A stretch of DNA of 64,000 nucleotides from Cellvibrionaceae bacterium (GCA_021151695.1 JAGKWU010000004.1:310001-374000); one strand, 5' to 3'. Positions 15,066 through 25,567 are shown, counted from the stretch's first letter. Numbers and translations are program-made. The notes: generated by a model not told the origin, from the sequence alone.

Positions 15066-17626
15066 AATGGGTCCTGCCATTGATTATGCTGCACAAGCAA
15101 CTGCGGTCCATCGGCGTGATCGAAATAGCGCTGACTGATAGCGCGCGCCGCACTTCCCAATAAATATTGCACTCGCGCCAGAATTTGATCGAGAGACTGG
15201 CGAACGCCCACCTGCCCTTCCGCCAGGATTTTTACATCGCTCAGTTTCAACGCGGTATTCGCTTCCAGTAAATACTTATCACCTTCACCCAACACATCTT
15301 TGTTACCGGGTAAATGTTTGAAGTGAACAGCTAATTCTTCCAATTGGTAAATCAGTGCGCGCGGATTATTCGCGTTAAGCAACAACATCTCCAGGCCATT
15401 TTCCATATTGATACCGCACTGGTAATGACGCCTGTAAGGAATTAATACTTCACCGCATAATAATGCGGACTCCATCAAGGCTTCCTGCTCCATATCGTCC
15501 AGTTCGAGCGTTAATAACGAGCGCAAACTGCTGGCAATTTGCACAGCACGCTCAAGGCGCCGACCGATTTCCATAAAATGCCAGCCGCTGCCGCGCATCA
15601 TGCTCTCGTGAATCAAACCGGCAAACGCAAGCAACGCGGTAATGAGCGGAGCCAGTGCTTCTTCTGGTGCAGAGAGTCTGCCGGGAGTCAGCATAGACTT
15701 TATATTATCGAGTTCATCACCGATATTATTGATGATGCGCTGGGTATCGCTCGACAGCTGCTCCTTCACTTGTTCCGAAGCTTTGATCATGGCAGCAAGA
15801 TTATTAGCCACACTGCCAATGCGTTGGCGATCCACAATAATCGCAATTATTTCCGACTCAGGGTTGGCCAACAATTTTTCATCAATATTGCTAAAGCCGG
15901 GATAAGTCGCCGTAATATCGGTCACCGCTTTTAACAAGGTGCGGCGCACACCATCAGGTAGGGATTCGTTTTTATTGAGCTGAATAAATACCGTACGTAT
16001 TAATCGCAAGGCAGATTCTGCGCGCTCGGCGTAGCGCCCCATCCAGAATAAATTTTCCACCACGCGGCTGGGCAACTCGCTGGTGCTTTCAAGTGCGGGG
16101 GTTATTTCCTGCTGGCGTTGTGCCTGATTTTTTTCCGGCTCCGAAGCCAGCACCCAGGTATCTTTGGACACAGAGCCACGCTGGTTGGAAATAATTTTTT
16201 TATTCGCATCCAGATTAACCCGGGTTAAACCGCCCGGCATTATGGCGTAGCCGACTTCACTCGCCACGGCAAAAGTCCGCAAGATAGACGCGCGTGGCTG
16301 GATAAAACCCTGGTGCCAGGTAGGCGCCGTCGTACTGGGAATATATTCCTGCGCAACAAACTGATAGGAATGTTTGCGCAACCGGTTTTGCCAGGCTTGC
16401 AGTTTGGTATCGTCCAGCTCAGCGCCATAGACTTCATAAATGCCCGGCTTACGATAGGTTGGCTTAATGAGCAATTTTTTTAAATTGGCACACACATACT
16501 CCAGCTCATCCTCATTGCCACACCACCAGGTTTTTACCGATTCCATTTGCAATTCACGGCCCAGCAAGGCGCGCGCTATATCCGGCAGGTAGCGCAATAA
16601 CGCGGGATTTTCCAACACGCTGGAACCCAGTGGATTGGCGATGGCGACATTGCCCATGCGCACCACTTCAAGCAAGCCGGGTACACCTAATTGCGAATTA
16701 CCTTTTAATTCTACTGGATCGCAATAAATATCATCCACGCGACGCAATATCACATCAACACGCTTTAAGCCTTCGAGGGATTTCATCCACACATAACCGT
16801 TGCGTACAGTAAGGTCGCTCCCCTGAACTAATTGGAGGCCTAAATAATTGGCGAGATAAGCGTGCTCGAAATAGGTTTCATTATAGGCGCCAGGAGTGAG
16901 CACCACTATGCGGGCAACTCCCCCATTAGGATTTAAATGGTGGAGCGTCTGCCGCAAGCGCGCAAAAAATTGGGATAGCCTGTGCACATGGCTATCGCGA
17001 AACAGCGTGGGAAATACCCGATTCATTACCGTGCGATTTTCTAACGCATAACCGGCGCCAGAAGGAGCCTGGGTGCGGTCGGCCATGACTTTCATAACGC
17101 CATCTTGCCCGCGCACCAAATCCACGCCGTGTAAAATTAATTGGTGATTACCAGGCAAAATCAATTTATCGCAAGGCCGTAAAAATCCGGCATGGGTGAA
17201 TAATAATTCGGGGGGAATAACGCGCTGGCTAATTAATTTTCGCTCGCCGTAAATATCCTGCAACAGCGCATTGAATAAATCGGCGCGTTCGACCAGCGCT
17301 GTTTCAATACCGCTCCACTCGTCACTGGCGATCAGTAAAGGAACCGGATTGAGTTGCCAGGTTTGGTTTGCATCTGGCTCGTCGTAAATTTTGTAGGTGG
17401 CACCATCATCGCGCAAAATACGACGCACTTTTTTCTGGCGCTCGTCGATGGCCTCGCTGCCCAGGCTGTTGAGGCTATCCAGTAAATATTTCCAATGTGC
17501 ACGTATGTCACCTGCACTGGTGCAGGCTTCATCTGCGCCCTCTTGTGGTGCAGTATATTGTGCAGCTGCCTTTGCAGGCTCACTGCCGATGCCTTGATTG
17601 TTCACCGACATGGAATATGGATTCAT
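15062..17626 (-). CDS. Circularly permuted ATP-grasp / alpha-E fusion protein
   Basis: 854-aa protein joining a circularly permuted ATP-grasp ligase (formerly DUF404/DUF407, about residues 90-500) to an alpha-E helical domain (DUF403, about 535-840). Recognisable parts are GVDLVRGQDGVMKVMADRT, VVLTPGAYNETYFEHAYLA and LVQGSDLTVRNGYVWMKS in the ligase, and the VVENLFWMGRYAERAE entry of alpha-E. In many bacteria the two domains are separate genes. The family is predicted to form amide bonds in a small peptide-like metabolite; no product is established here. It follows the DUF2126 gene by about 108 bp and overlaps the next gene by 4 bp. Confidence 0.88.
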   Translation of the reverse strand: MNPYSMSVNNQGIGSEPAKAAAQYTAPQEGADEACTSAGDIRAHWKYLLDSLNSLGSEAIDERQKKVRRILRDDGATYKIYDEPDANQTWQLNPVPLLIASDEWSGIETALVERADLFNALLQDIYGERKLISQRVIPPELLFTHAGFLRPCDKLILPGNHQLILHGVDLVRGQDGVMKVMADRTQAPSGAGYALENRTVMNRVFPTLFRDSHVHRLSQFFARLRQTLHHLNPNGGVARIVVLTPGAYNETYFEHAYLANYLGLQLVQGSDLTVRNGYVWMKSLEGLKRVDVILRRVDDIYCDPVELKGNSQLGVPGLLEVVRMGNVAIANPLGSSVLENPALLRYLPDIARALLGRELQMESVKTWWCGNEDELEYVCANLKKLLIKPTYRKPGIYEVYGAELDDTKLQAWQNRLRKHSYQFVAQEYIPSTTAPTWHQGFIQPRASILRTFAVASEVGYAIMPGGLTRVNLDANKKIISNQRGSVSKDTWVLASEPEKNQAQRQQEITPALESTSELPSRVVENLFWMGRYAERAESALRLIRTVFIQLNKNESLPDGVRRTLLKAVTDITATYPGFSNIDEKLLANPESEIIAIIVDRQRIGSVANNLAAMIKASEQVKEQLSSDTQRIINNIGDELDNIKSMLTPGRLSAPEEALAPLITALLAFAGLIHESMMRGSGWHFMEIGRRLERAVQIASSLRSLLTLELDDMEQEALMESALLCGEVLIPYRRHYQCGINMENGLEMLLLNANNPRALIYQLEELAVHFKHLPGNKDVLGEGDKYLLEANTALKLSDVKILAEGQVGVRQSLDQILARVQYLLGSAARAISQRYFDHADGPQLLVQHNQWQDPL

Positions 17627-17734
17627 GAAATTGCGATTCTGTGTTGCGATCTGATCAAACTATTTTAGCGTTTTTAACCTTTTTGTTGTTAGCTCACTGT
17701 TCGCCGGGCAACACAGGTTTCCGCCAGCGCTTGG

Positions 17735-20700
17735 CTAGCGGCGCAAATCCAATGTATAGGGATACTCACCTGCCGGTTCCTCTGGCGGTGGGGCCATGGG
17801 CCGGGGAGAATGTTTATGAGGAAAAAATTCGCGCAAAATTTTTCCCGCCGGCGTCACAGGCAGAGCGCCGGGGGTGTGGTTGAAATCGGTAAAGCGATTG
17901 CCGCGGCGCGATTCCGCCTCATTAGCATTCACTGGAAACCGCTCATAACTGCGACCACCGGGATGGCTGACATGATAGGTGCATCCGCCAACACTTTTAC
18001 CATTCCAGGTATCGATTAAATCAAATACCAATGGTGAATGTATGCCAATAGTGGGATGTAATGCAGAAGGCGGTTGCCAGGCACGATAGCGCACGCCACC
18101 TACAAACTCGCCGAGCGTGCCTGTCGCTTGCAAGTTGACGCGGCGTCCATTACACGCCAATAAATAACGGCCCGGCGTGAGACCAGTCACTTTGACCTGC
18201 AATCGCTCAAGCGAAGAATCCACATAGCGCGATGTTCCAACGCTGGAGATTTCTTCGCCCAATACATGCCATGGCTCTATCGCCCAACGCAATTCGATCT
18301 GGATATCATCCAGCTGCACACGGCCATAATGGGGAAAGCGAAATTCTTCGAAAGGTGCAAGCCATTCCAATTGAAACGCATAGCCATTTTCGTTGAGGTC
18401 ACGCACTATATCGCGCAGATCTTCCCACACAAAATGCGGCAACATAAATTTGTCGTGCAGCAAGGTGCCCCAACGGACCAATGGTTTTTGGTAAGGTTTT
18501 TTCCAGAAACGACTGATCAGGCAGCGCAATAATAAAATTTGTACCAGTGACATGCGTGAATGCGGTGGCATTTCAAAGCCGCGAAACTCCAACAAACCCT
18601 GGCGACCACTGGCGGTGCCGGGCGCATAGAGTTTATCGATACAAAATTCAGCGCGATGCGTATTGCCGGTCACATCAATCAATAAATTGCGCATCAATCT
18701 GTCCGTGAGCCAGGGTTGATCGACTACACCATCCGGCATTTGCGCGAATGCAATTTCCAATTCATAGAGCATTTCAGCACGGCCTTCGTCTACACGGGGC
18801 GACTGACTGGTAGGGCCAATAAATAAACCGGAAAACAAATAGGACAAACCAGGATGATGCTGCCAATAAGTAACCAGGCTGCGCAATAAATCCGGCCGGC
18901 GTAAAAAAGGGCTGTCTGCTGGCGTTACTCCACCAAAGGTTACGTGATTGCCCCCACCTGTGCCCGAGTGGCGACCATCGAGCATAAATTTTTCAGTGGC
19001 GAGCCGGCACTGGCGTGCATCTTCATAAAGCGCCTCTGTATTCTGTACCAACTCTGTCCAGCTAGTGGTTGGATGAATATTTACTTCAATCACACCAGGG
19101 TCGGGCGTGATTAAAAATTTCTTCAGGCGATAATCTTTCGGTGGCTCGTAACCTTCCAATACCACCGGTATTTGCAAATGCCGCGCAGTGTCTTCAATAG
19201 CTTCGACCAGCGCCACATAATGTTCAAGATAGGTGAGTGGTGGAAAGAAAAGATGCAAGCGCCCTTCGCGCACTTCAAAACACAATGCAGTGCGAATGAC
19301 ATAACCCGCTTCGAGATAGTGAGGTGCAGATGGTGTTTGTACCGATAATTTTTGTGCGTTAGCGACTCGCGCCGCATCTAATTTCTTTTGTTGTTGCCCG
19401 GAAGGCGCAAGCGCTTCGCGCTGTGTAAGCGGATCGCTTTCAGGTTGAATGCGCTCGTATTCGTGCTCAGGAAATTCCAATGAATTGAGTGGCAAACGCA
19501 ACCCCAGTGGCGAATCACCTGGAATCAACAATAATTCGCCCGTGCGCAATTGCCAGCGGCCAGTCAACCATTTCTGGTGCAGATAATTCCATTCAATGGG
19601 CAGTACAAAACCACTCGGCGTATTAAGCCCACGGGTAAGTAGTTGCGCGAGACGGCGACGCTCAAGGCTATCGCTCAGGTCGGCAGCAAGCGGGTTTACG
19701 TCCGGCGGCAGCTTTTGCTCTTGCCAGAGATAATAAAGGGCATCCTCGTAAGCGGGGATAATATGCGCGGGATTAACCTGCAATTTATCGCAGAGTGTTT
19801 GCGCAAAACGCTCGGCATCAGTATGGGAAAAACCATAATCGCGATCAATGCGCGCCAGATAATTTTCATCGCGCCAGAGCGGTTCACCATCCGCGCGCCA
19901 GAAACAACCCAGCGCCCAGCGCGGTACCTCTTCGCCGGGATACCACTTGCCCTGGCCGTAATGCAACAAACCAAAAGGTGCAACACGCTGGCGCATACGC
20001 AGTAATAAATCTTTAGCGAGCTTTAATTTATCCGCGCCTAATGCACCTGTGTTCCACTGTTCGGATTCCATATCGTCAATGGAAACAAATGTGGGTTCAC
20101 CGCCTGTAGTAAGACGCACATCCTGCATTTGCAGCTCCGCATCCACCGCTTGCCCCAATGCATTTATAGTTGCCCATTGATCATCTGTATAAGGTTTGGT
20201 TACACGGGGATCTTCAAGAATACGCAACACTTGATTGCTATAGCTGAACTCTACTTCGCATTTACCCGTGGCGCCCGTCACAGGCGCCGCTGAAATCGGA
20301 TCAGGAGTACAGGCCAGCGGAATATGGCCTTCGGTGGCAAGCAAACCTGAGGTGGGATCAAGCCCAACCCAACCCGCACCGGGGATATAAACTTCTGTCC
20401 AGGCATGCAGATCAGTAAAGTCCTGTTCCGGGCCGCTGGGACCATCAAGGGATTTTACATCGGCCGTTAATTGCACCAGATAGCCAGAGGCAAAACGTGC
20501 TGCATAACCCAAATGACGAAACACTTGCACTAACAGCCAGGCGCTGTCACGGCAGGAGCCTTTTTTCAGCGTAAGGGTTTCCTCGCAGGTTTGAATACCC
20601 GGCTCAAGGCGTACGCCGTAACCAATCAATTGCTGGATTTTTTGGTTGGTGCTTACTAAAAAATCATTAACGTGCAGGGGCTTGTCACAGACGACGCTGT

Positions 20701-21118
20701 GGCGCAACTGCTGGCGAAAGGTGTCTACCAAGGCTGTCAATTGCGCGCCCTGTTCGCTAATTTCCAGATAAGGTTCAAGTTCGCGTTTGAGTTGATCTTC
20801 ATACACAAACGGCATCTGCTCAGCGTAATCCTCTACAAAAAAATCGAAAGGATTTATCGCCGTCATCTCTGCCACTAACTCGACGGAAATTGTCAGGGAC
20901 TGCGCAGGCTCAGGAAATACCAGGCGCGCCTGGAAATTGCCAAAGGGATCTTGTTGCCAATTAATAAAATGATTTTCGGGCGTTACCTTAAGCGAATAGC
21001 TGTGAATTTTAGTGCGCGAATGAGGAGCCGGGCGCAACCGCAATAAATGCGGATAGATTGTCGTCAAGCAATCAAATTTATATTCAGTCACATGGTGAAT
21101 GGCGACACGTATAGCCAT
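17735..21118 (-). CDS. Large transglutaminase-like / DUF2126 protein
   Basis: 1127-aa first gene of the operon. Residues about 1-300 form a transglutaminase N-domain and core, with Cys in KKGSCRDSAW, His in TDLHAWTEVY and Asp in VGLDPTSG. The remaining 800 residues are the DUF2126 region, with hallmark stretches RLTTGGEPTFVSIDD, HSGTGGGNHVTFGG and RFTDFNHTPGALP. Its role in the ATP-grasp/alpha-E cluster is predicted to be peptide handling, but the chemistry of DUF2126 is unknown. No signal peptide, so probably cytoplasmic. Confidence 0.88.
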   Translation of the reverse strand: MAIRVAIHHVTEYKFDCLTTIYPHLLRLRPAPHSRTKIHSYSLKVTPENHFINWQQDPFGNFQARLVFPEPAQSLTISVELVAEMTAINPFDFFVEDYAEQMPFVYEDQLKRELEPYLEISEQGAQLTALVDTFRQQLRHSVVCDKPLHVNDFLVSTNQKIQQLIGYGVRLEPGIQTCEETLTLKKGSCRDSAWLLVQVFRHLGYAARFASGYLVQLTADVKSLDGPSGPEQDFTDLHAWTEVYIPGAGWVGLDPTSGLLATEGHIPLACTPDPISAAPVTGATGKCEVEFSYSNQVLRILEDPRVTKPYTDDQWATINALGQAVDAELQMQDVRLTTGGEPTFVSIDDMESEQWNTGALGADKLKLAKDLLLRMRQRVAPFGLLHYGQGKWYPGEEVPRWALGCFWRADGEPLWRDENYLARIDRDYGFSHTDAERFAQTLCDKLQVNPAHIIPAYEDALYYLWQEQKLPPDVNPLAADLSDSLERRRLAQLLTRGLNTPSGFVLPIEWNYLHQKWLTGRWQLRTGELLLIPGDSPLGLRLPLNSLEFPEHEYERIQPESDPLTQREALAPSGQQQKKLDAARVANAQKLSVQTPSAPHYLEAGYVIRTALCFEVREGRLHLFFPPLTYLEHYVALVEAIEDTARHLQIPVVLEGYEPPKDYRLKKFLITPDPGVIEVNIHPTTSWTELVQNTEALYEDARQCRLATEKFMLDGRHSGTGGGNHVTFGGVTPADSPFLRRPDLLRSLVTYWQHHPGLSYLFSGLFIGPTSQSPRVDEGRAEMLYELEIAFAQMPDGVVDQPWLTDRLMRNLLIDVTGNTHRAEFCIDKLYAPGTASGRQGLLEFRGFEMPPHSRMSLVQILLLRCLISRFWKKPYQKPLVRWGTLLHDKFMLPHFVWEDLRDIVRDLNENGYAFQLEWLAPFEEFRFPHYGRVQLDDIQIELRWAIEPWHVLGEEISSVGTSRYVDSSLERLQVKVTGLTPGRYLLACNGRRVNLQATGTLGEFVGGVRYRAWQPPSALHPTIGIHSPLVFDLIDTWNGKSVGGCTYHVSHPGGRSYERFPVNANEAESRRGNRFTDFNHTPGALPVTPAGKILREFFPHKHSPRPMAPPPEEPAGEYPYTLDLRR

Positions 21119-21438
21119 AAATATCCTCGACCCAAATACTCACTGTGTTTGCTATTGCCACAAAAAAGTGCCGAAACTTTTTTTGTGCATTTATTAGGTG
21201 CGCAGACATCTTTGTAAGCTGCAAAAAAAGCCGCCTACTTGCGCGTTATGCCAATGCTTGAGCCAAGCTAACGCAATATCCGCACCAAGAGATCAAACGA
21301 AAGAATGTAAAGAAGAAATGAGACGGGAAGCGAAGCAGGAGGGCGATAGAAAGAAAACAAAAAACAGAAAGGAAAATAGCGCACCCATTTGTAGATTGAG
21401 TGCGCCTTGCAGTTTAGTCAAACACGGTGGAACTTACA
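21119..21438. other. Intergenic region upstream of the DUF2126 operon
   Basis: 320 bp, purine-rich in the middle. One imperfect hairpin with GCGCAC/GTGCGC ends (21379-21405) lies just beyond the GspE-type gene stop and could end that transcript. Otherwise I see nothing that looks coding. Confidence 0.45.
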
Positions 21439-23196
21439 CTAGCCGGCCTTTTCAGCTGGCGGCGCTACGCGCAAGACCTCTTCCAGTGTTGTAAGGCCAG
21501 CCGCAATTTTTTGCGCGCCTGACAAGCGCAGGGTACGCATCCCCTCTTTCATTGCCTGGCGGCGCATATCAATAATATTACAATCGCTGGTGACTTTTTC
21601 TTTCAGGGTTTCGGACAACACCAGGATTTCATACAACCCCTGGCGGCCGAGATAACCGGTATTGCGACATTCCAGACAACCCACCGGACGATAAATTTTA
21701 GCCGGCACATTCACCTTCCAGGGCGCCACCAATTGCTGCCAATCATCGCTACTGATGTGCCCCTCCTCCTTACAATGCGGACAGAGAGTACGCACTAAAC
21801 GCTGGGCCATAACGCCCAGCATGGTGGCATTGATCAGATAAGACGGAATCCCCAGATCCAGCATACGCGCCACCGTCGAGGGCGCATCATTGGTGTGTAC
21901 CGTCGATAACACCAAGTGACCAGTCAACGCTGCCTGTACCGCCATCTGCGCCGTTTCCAGATCGCGAATCTCGCCCACCATAATTACATCCGGATCTTGT
22001 CGCATAAGGCTCCGAATACCGGCGGCAAAATCTAACCCGATTTTGTGGTGCACTTGCGTCTGGTTAAAGCTTTCTTCCACCATCTCGATGGGATCTTCGA
22101 TGGTGCTTACGTTTACTTCTGAAGTGGAAATCTGGCGCAGTGACGAATAGAGCGTAGTTGTCTTGCCCGAGCCTGTTGGGCCCGTCACCAGCAAAATACC
22201 GTTTGGACGATCCAGCATAGCGCGCCAGCGGGCGTAGTCCTCTCCGACCAATCCCAAATCAGTAAAGCTGCGCAGCAATACCTCGGGATCAAAAATACGC
22301 ATCACCAATTTTTCGCCAAAGGCCGTCGGCAATGTGGACATACGCAACTCTATCTCACTGCCATCGTTGCGACGGGTTTTGATACGACCATCCTGGGGCT
22401 TGCGGCGCTCGGAGATATCCATACGCGCCAGCACTTTAAAGCGGCTGGTCACAGCGGTGGCAACATTAGCCGGCAATTCGTATACATAATGGAGTACGCC
22501 GTCGATACGAAAACGAATACGGCCGACTTCGCGACGGGGCTCTATGTGGATATCGCTCGCGCGCTGGTCATAGGCGTATTGCAGCAGCCAATCCACAATT
22601 TTAACGATGTGCTGGTCATTGGCATCAGGGTCAGTCGACTTGCCCAGCTCCACCAGCTGTTCAAAGTTAGTCAGCATGGAAGCAGCTGCACCGCCACTGG
22701 CACCACTGACCGAACGCGCCAGCGTGTAAAACTCCACCATGTAACGCTCAATATCGGCGGGGTTAGCGATCACCCGCTTTACACGACGGCGCGCCACATG
22801 CTCCAGTTGCGGCTCCCAGCCGGACACAAAAGGCTGGGTTACGGCGACCACCACTTCATCCTGGTTAACCTCGACACACAGTATCCCGTGGCGCTTGGCA
22901 AAGGCATACCCCATCACCTCGGTGACCTTGGCGGTGTTGATTTTCATGGGATCTATATGCACCAGCGGGTGTTTCGATTTGGCCGACATCCATTCCGTCA
23001 GCGCATCGCCATCCAGCATCTTGCCGGGGCGCGCCAGGTCTTCCAGGTTTTGCGAGGCAATGTATATCAGTGGATGCATAATGGCCTGCTCACGGGTGCG
23101 CGTAGCCCCCAGCAGCACATTAACCTCTTCCTGCCTGACGCGACCATCGGCCACCAGGTCCATGAGCGCACTGCGCAAATCCAACACACGATCCAT
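21439..23196 (-). CDS. GspE/PilB-type secretion ATPase
   Basis: 585-aa ATPase of the type II secretion/type IV pilus family. The N-terminal GspE-N-like domains (about 1-170) precede the ATPase core. Walker A is GPTGSGKTTTLY near residue 339, the Asp box TIEDPIE follows, Walker B reads VIMVGEIRD, and a His box lies in TGHLVLSTVHTND. A four-cysteine zinc site (CPHC...CLEC) is present near residues 490-515, as in GspE. No other secretion genes are adjacent, so it may belong to a scattered pilus or secretion system; the minor pilin operon lies 4.4 kb away. It is divergent from argE. Confidence 0.88.
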   Translation of the reverse strand: MDRVLDLRSALMDLVADGRVRQEEVNVLLGATRTREQAIMHPLIYIASQNLEDLARPGKMLDGDALTEWMSAKSKHPLVHIDPMKINTAKVTEVMGYAFAKRHGILCVEVNQDEVVVAVTQPFVSGWEPQLEHVARRRVKRVIANPADIERYMVEFYTLARSVSGASGGAAASMLTNFEQLVELGKSTDPDANDQHIVKIVDWLLQYAYDQRASDIHIEPRREVGRIRFRIDGVLHYVYELPANVATAVTSRFKVLARMDISERRKPQDGRIKTRRNDGSEIELRMSTLPTAFGEKLVMRIFDPEVLLRSFTDLGLVGEDYARWRAMLDRPNGILLVTGPTGSGKTTTLYSSLRQISTSEVNVSTIEDPIEMVEESFNQTQVHHKIGLDFAAGIRSLMRQDPDVIMVGEIRDLETAQMAVQAALTGHLVLSTVHTNDAPSTVARMLDLGIPSYLINATMLGVMAQRLVRTLCPHCKEEGHISSDDWQQLVAPWKVNVPAKIYRPVGCLECRNTGYLGRQGLYEILVLSETLKEKVTSDCNIIDMRRQAMKEGMRTLRLSGAQKIAAGLTTLEEVLRVAPPAEKAG

Positions 23197-23280
23197 AGAA
23201 ACTTCTCACCAAATTTTGTTATGCGGGAATTGTAGCCAGTCAAAGCCAACCAAGACAGCTGTCAAGTCTCGAAATTCACC

Positions 23281-23308
23281 CCTGATGTAGACATACTGTG
23301 GCATCAGG
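23281..23308 (+). promoter_or_regulatory. Inverted repeat upstream of argE
   Basis: CCTGATG (23281-23287) and CATCAGG (23302-23308), 14 bp apart, 33 bp before the argE start, in the divergent promoter region. It could be an operator or a leader hairpin; it does not match an ARG box that I recognise. Confidence 0.3.
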
Positions 23309-23341
23309 AGCATATAGGCTGCTCCGTTTAGGGAGAATCCC

Positions 23342-24493
23342 ATGAGCATTGATATCAAGAGCTATAGCCAGCGCCTCGCCCAACTGGTCGCCCAGCCCTC
23401 CGTGAGCTGCGGAGTTGCCAGTTGGGATATGTCCAATCAGTCAGTGATTGAGCTGCTGGCCAACTGGTTTTCCGATCTGGGTTTCAGCACGCAAATAATG
23501 CCATTGGCACAAACTGGCAAGGCCAACCTGATTGCCACTTTTGGCAGCGGCGACGGCGGTTTGGTGCTCGCCGGCCACAGCGATACCGTCCCTTATGATG
23601 CCAATCGCTGGCAAAGCGACCCGTTCAAGCTGACGGAAAGAGACGGAAAATTGTTTGGCCTTGGTGCTACCGATATGAAGGGCTTTTTCCCGGTGATTAT
23701 CGAAGCAGTTAAACCTTTTTTGAACAAACCTTTCAAGCATCCATTAATCGTACTCGCCACCGCCGACGAAGAGAGCAGCATGAATGGCGCGCGCGCGCTC
23801 ACCAAAGCCAGCCTGCCGAGCGCACCGCGTTTTGCCGTAATTGGCGAACCCACCGAGCTGCGCCCGATTCGTATGCATAAGGGCATTTTGATGGAGTCGA
23901 TACGGGTGCAGGGCCAGAGCGGCCACTCCTCGAATCCGGCGCTGGGCCACAGCGCCCTGGATGCTATGACACAAGTAATGAATGAGTTGATGCAATTGCG
24001 CGGCGAATTGCAGCTGCAATATCGCAACCCGGGTTTTGCCGTGCAGGTGCCAACGCTCAACCTTGGCTGTATCCACGGTGGTGACGGCGCCAATCGCATT
24101 TGCGGTGAATGCGAATTGCATTTTGATTTACGCTTGCTGCCCGGTATGGACAACGAAGAGTTGCGCGCGACTATTCGCCGCCGACTCACGCCCATCGCCG
24201 AAGCCAGCAAAACTGACATAGTGCTCTCGTCGCTGTTTGAAGGTGTTGAAGCCTTTGATCAGCCGGCAGGCTCAGAGCTGGTAAAAATTTGCGAGCAACT
24301 TACTGGTAACGCATCCGAAAGCGTCGCCTTCGCTACCGAAGCACCTTTTATGCAGCACCTCGGTATGCAAACTGTGGTGCTTGGCCCGGGCTCGATTAAC
24401 CAGGCACATCAGCCGGATGAATTTATCAGTATCGACCAGCTCGACCCCGCGGTGAAAATACTGCGCGAGTTGATTCAGAAATATTGTTTGTAA
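23342..24493 (+). CDS. argE: Acetylornithine deacetylase
   Basis: 383-aa M20-family metallohydrolase that converts N2-acetylornithine to ornithine and acetate in arginine synthesis. Metal-ligand motifs are AGHSDTVP (H79, D81), GATDMKGF (D111) and DEESS (general base E143, ligand E144), and a C-terminal HQPDEFI supplies the last His. Length and the QPSVS start motif match ArgE rather than DapE. It is followed 12 bp later by an oxidoreductase and then by argA, so the three are probably one transcript. Confidence 0.92.
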   Translation: MSIDIKSYSQRLAQLVAQPSVSCGVASWDMSNQSVIELLANWFSDLGFSTQIMPLAQTGKANLIATFGSGDGGLVLAGHSDTVPYDANRWQSDPFKLTERDGKLFGLGATDMKGFFPVIIEAVKPFLNKPFKHPLIVLATADEESSMNGARALTKASLPSAPRFAVIGEPTELRPIRMHKGILMESIRVQGQSGHSSNPALGHSALDAMTQVMNELMQLRGELQLQYRNPGFAVQVPTLNLGCIHGGDGANRICGECELHFDLRLLPGMDNEELRATIRRRLTPIAEASKTDIVLSSLFEGVEAFDQPAGSELVKICEQLTGNASESVAFATEAPFMQHLGMQTVVLGPGSINQAHQPDEFISIDQLDPAVKILRELIQKYCL

Positions 24494-24505
24494 TCGGAAT
24501 TCCCC

Positions 24506-25543
24506 ATGTTAAATATTGCTCTCTGCTCCTACGGCATGTCCGGAAAAGTTTTTCACGCTCCGCTGATTTCGGCTGAGCCACAATTGCAGCTGCATAGCAT
24601 TTTGCAGCGCAGTGGCGACAGCGCCTTGCAGGATTATCCCGGCGTTAAGCTGGTTAAAACCTTTGAAGAGCTGCTGGCAGATGCGGCGCTGGATATCATC
24701 GTTATCAATACGCCTAATGAGCATCACTATCCTATGACCAAAGCGGCCCTGCTGGCTGGCAAGCATGTGGTAGTGGAAAAGCCTTTTACACTCAGCCTGA
24801 GCGAAGGTCAGGAATTGATTGAGCTGGCACAACAACAGCAAAAAATTATTGCGGTATTCCATAACAAGCGCTTGGAAACCGACCATTTAACGGTTGCGAA
24901 GATATTGAGCGAAGGTGAGCTCGGTCGCGTGGTTGAAATCGAGTGGCATTACGATCGCTTCCGCCACAGTGTCACCCACAAAGCCTGGAAGGAAAATGAT
25001 TTACCCGGCGCCGGCACTTGGTGGGATTTGGGCGTGCACATGCTGGATTCCATGTTAAACCTGCTCGGCCGCCCGCAAGCTGTCAACGCTGATATGCGCA
25101 GCCTGCGTCGCGCACAAGGTTCTACCGATTATTTTAACGTGTGTTTTCATTATCCCGATATGCGCGTGCTGTTACGCTCCAGCACCTATGTCAGTGAAAA
25201 AGGCGCGACTGTCAGCTTGCACGGCGACAAAGGCTCCTTTTTGAAATTCGGCCAGGATGTGCAAGAGCAGCAATTGATGAAGGGCATAAAACCTGGTGAA
25301 CGCCACTGGGCCATGCATGGCGATGACAACCAGGGCGTTTTACACCTGCAAACCGACAGCGGCAGCGAACGCCGTCAAATCGCCAGTGAGCGCGGTTGCT
25401 ACGAGTTGTTTTACCGCAATATTGCCGATGCCATCCTGGGCAAAGATACTTTGCGTTTTGGCGCGCAGCAGGCATTATTAGCGGTTGAAATGCTGCTGGC
25501 AGCAGAAGAGAGCAATCGCCAGCAAAAAACAATTTCGGTTTAA
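24506..25543 (+). CDS. Gfo/Idh/MocA-family oxidoreductase
   Basis: 345-aa NAD(P)-dependent dehydrogenase with an N-terminal Rossmann domain beginning IALCSYGMSGKVFHAPLI and a C-terminal alpha/beta substrate domain. The catalytic EKPFTLS motif (EKP, near residue 92) is intact, and GAGTWWDLGVHMLD carries the conserved active-site His. The G-x-x-G-x-x-x-H-A-P start places it near YdgJ/IolW-type sugar or inositol dehydrogenases. Its position between argE and argA (gaps of 12 and 24 bp) suggests co-transcription with arginine genes, but no role there is known to me. The substrate is open. Confidence 0.88.
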   Translation: MLNIALCSYGMSGKVFHAPLISAEPQLQLHSILQRSGDSALQDYPGVKLVKTFEELLADAALDIIVINTPNEHHYPMTKAALLAGKHVVVEKPFTLSLSEGQELIELAQQQQKIIAVFHNKRLETDHLTVAKILSEGELGRVVEIEWHYDRFRHSVTHKAWKENDLPGAGTWWDLGVHMLDSMLNLLGRPQAVNADMRSLRRAQGSTDYFNVCFHYPDMRVLLRSSTYVSEKGATVSLHGDKGSFLKFGQDVQEQQLMKGIKPGERHWAMHGDDNQGVLHLQTDSGSERRQIASERGCYELFYRNIADAILGKDTLRFGAQQALLAVEMLLAAEESNRQQKTISV

Positions 25544-25567
25544 TCCAAACCTATCAAGAGAACTCAC

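Noticed and set aside
21119..21438. Search for a riboswitch or small gene upstream of the DUF2126 operon
   Set aside because: Only one weak hairpin was visible and no known riboswitch core could be recognised.
22489..23235. 248-codon plus-strand frame opposite the GspE-type ATPase
   Set aside because: Antisense shadow; His-rich composition typical of reverse frames and no independent support.
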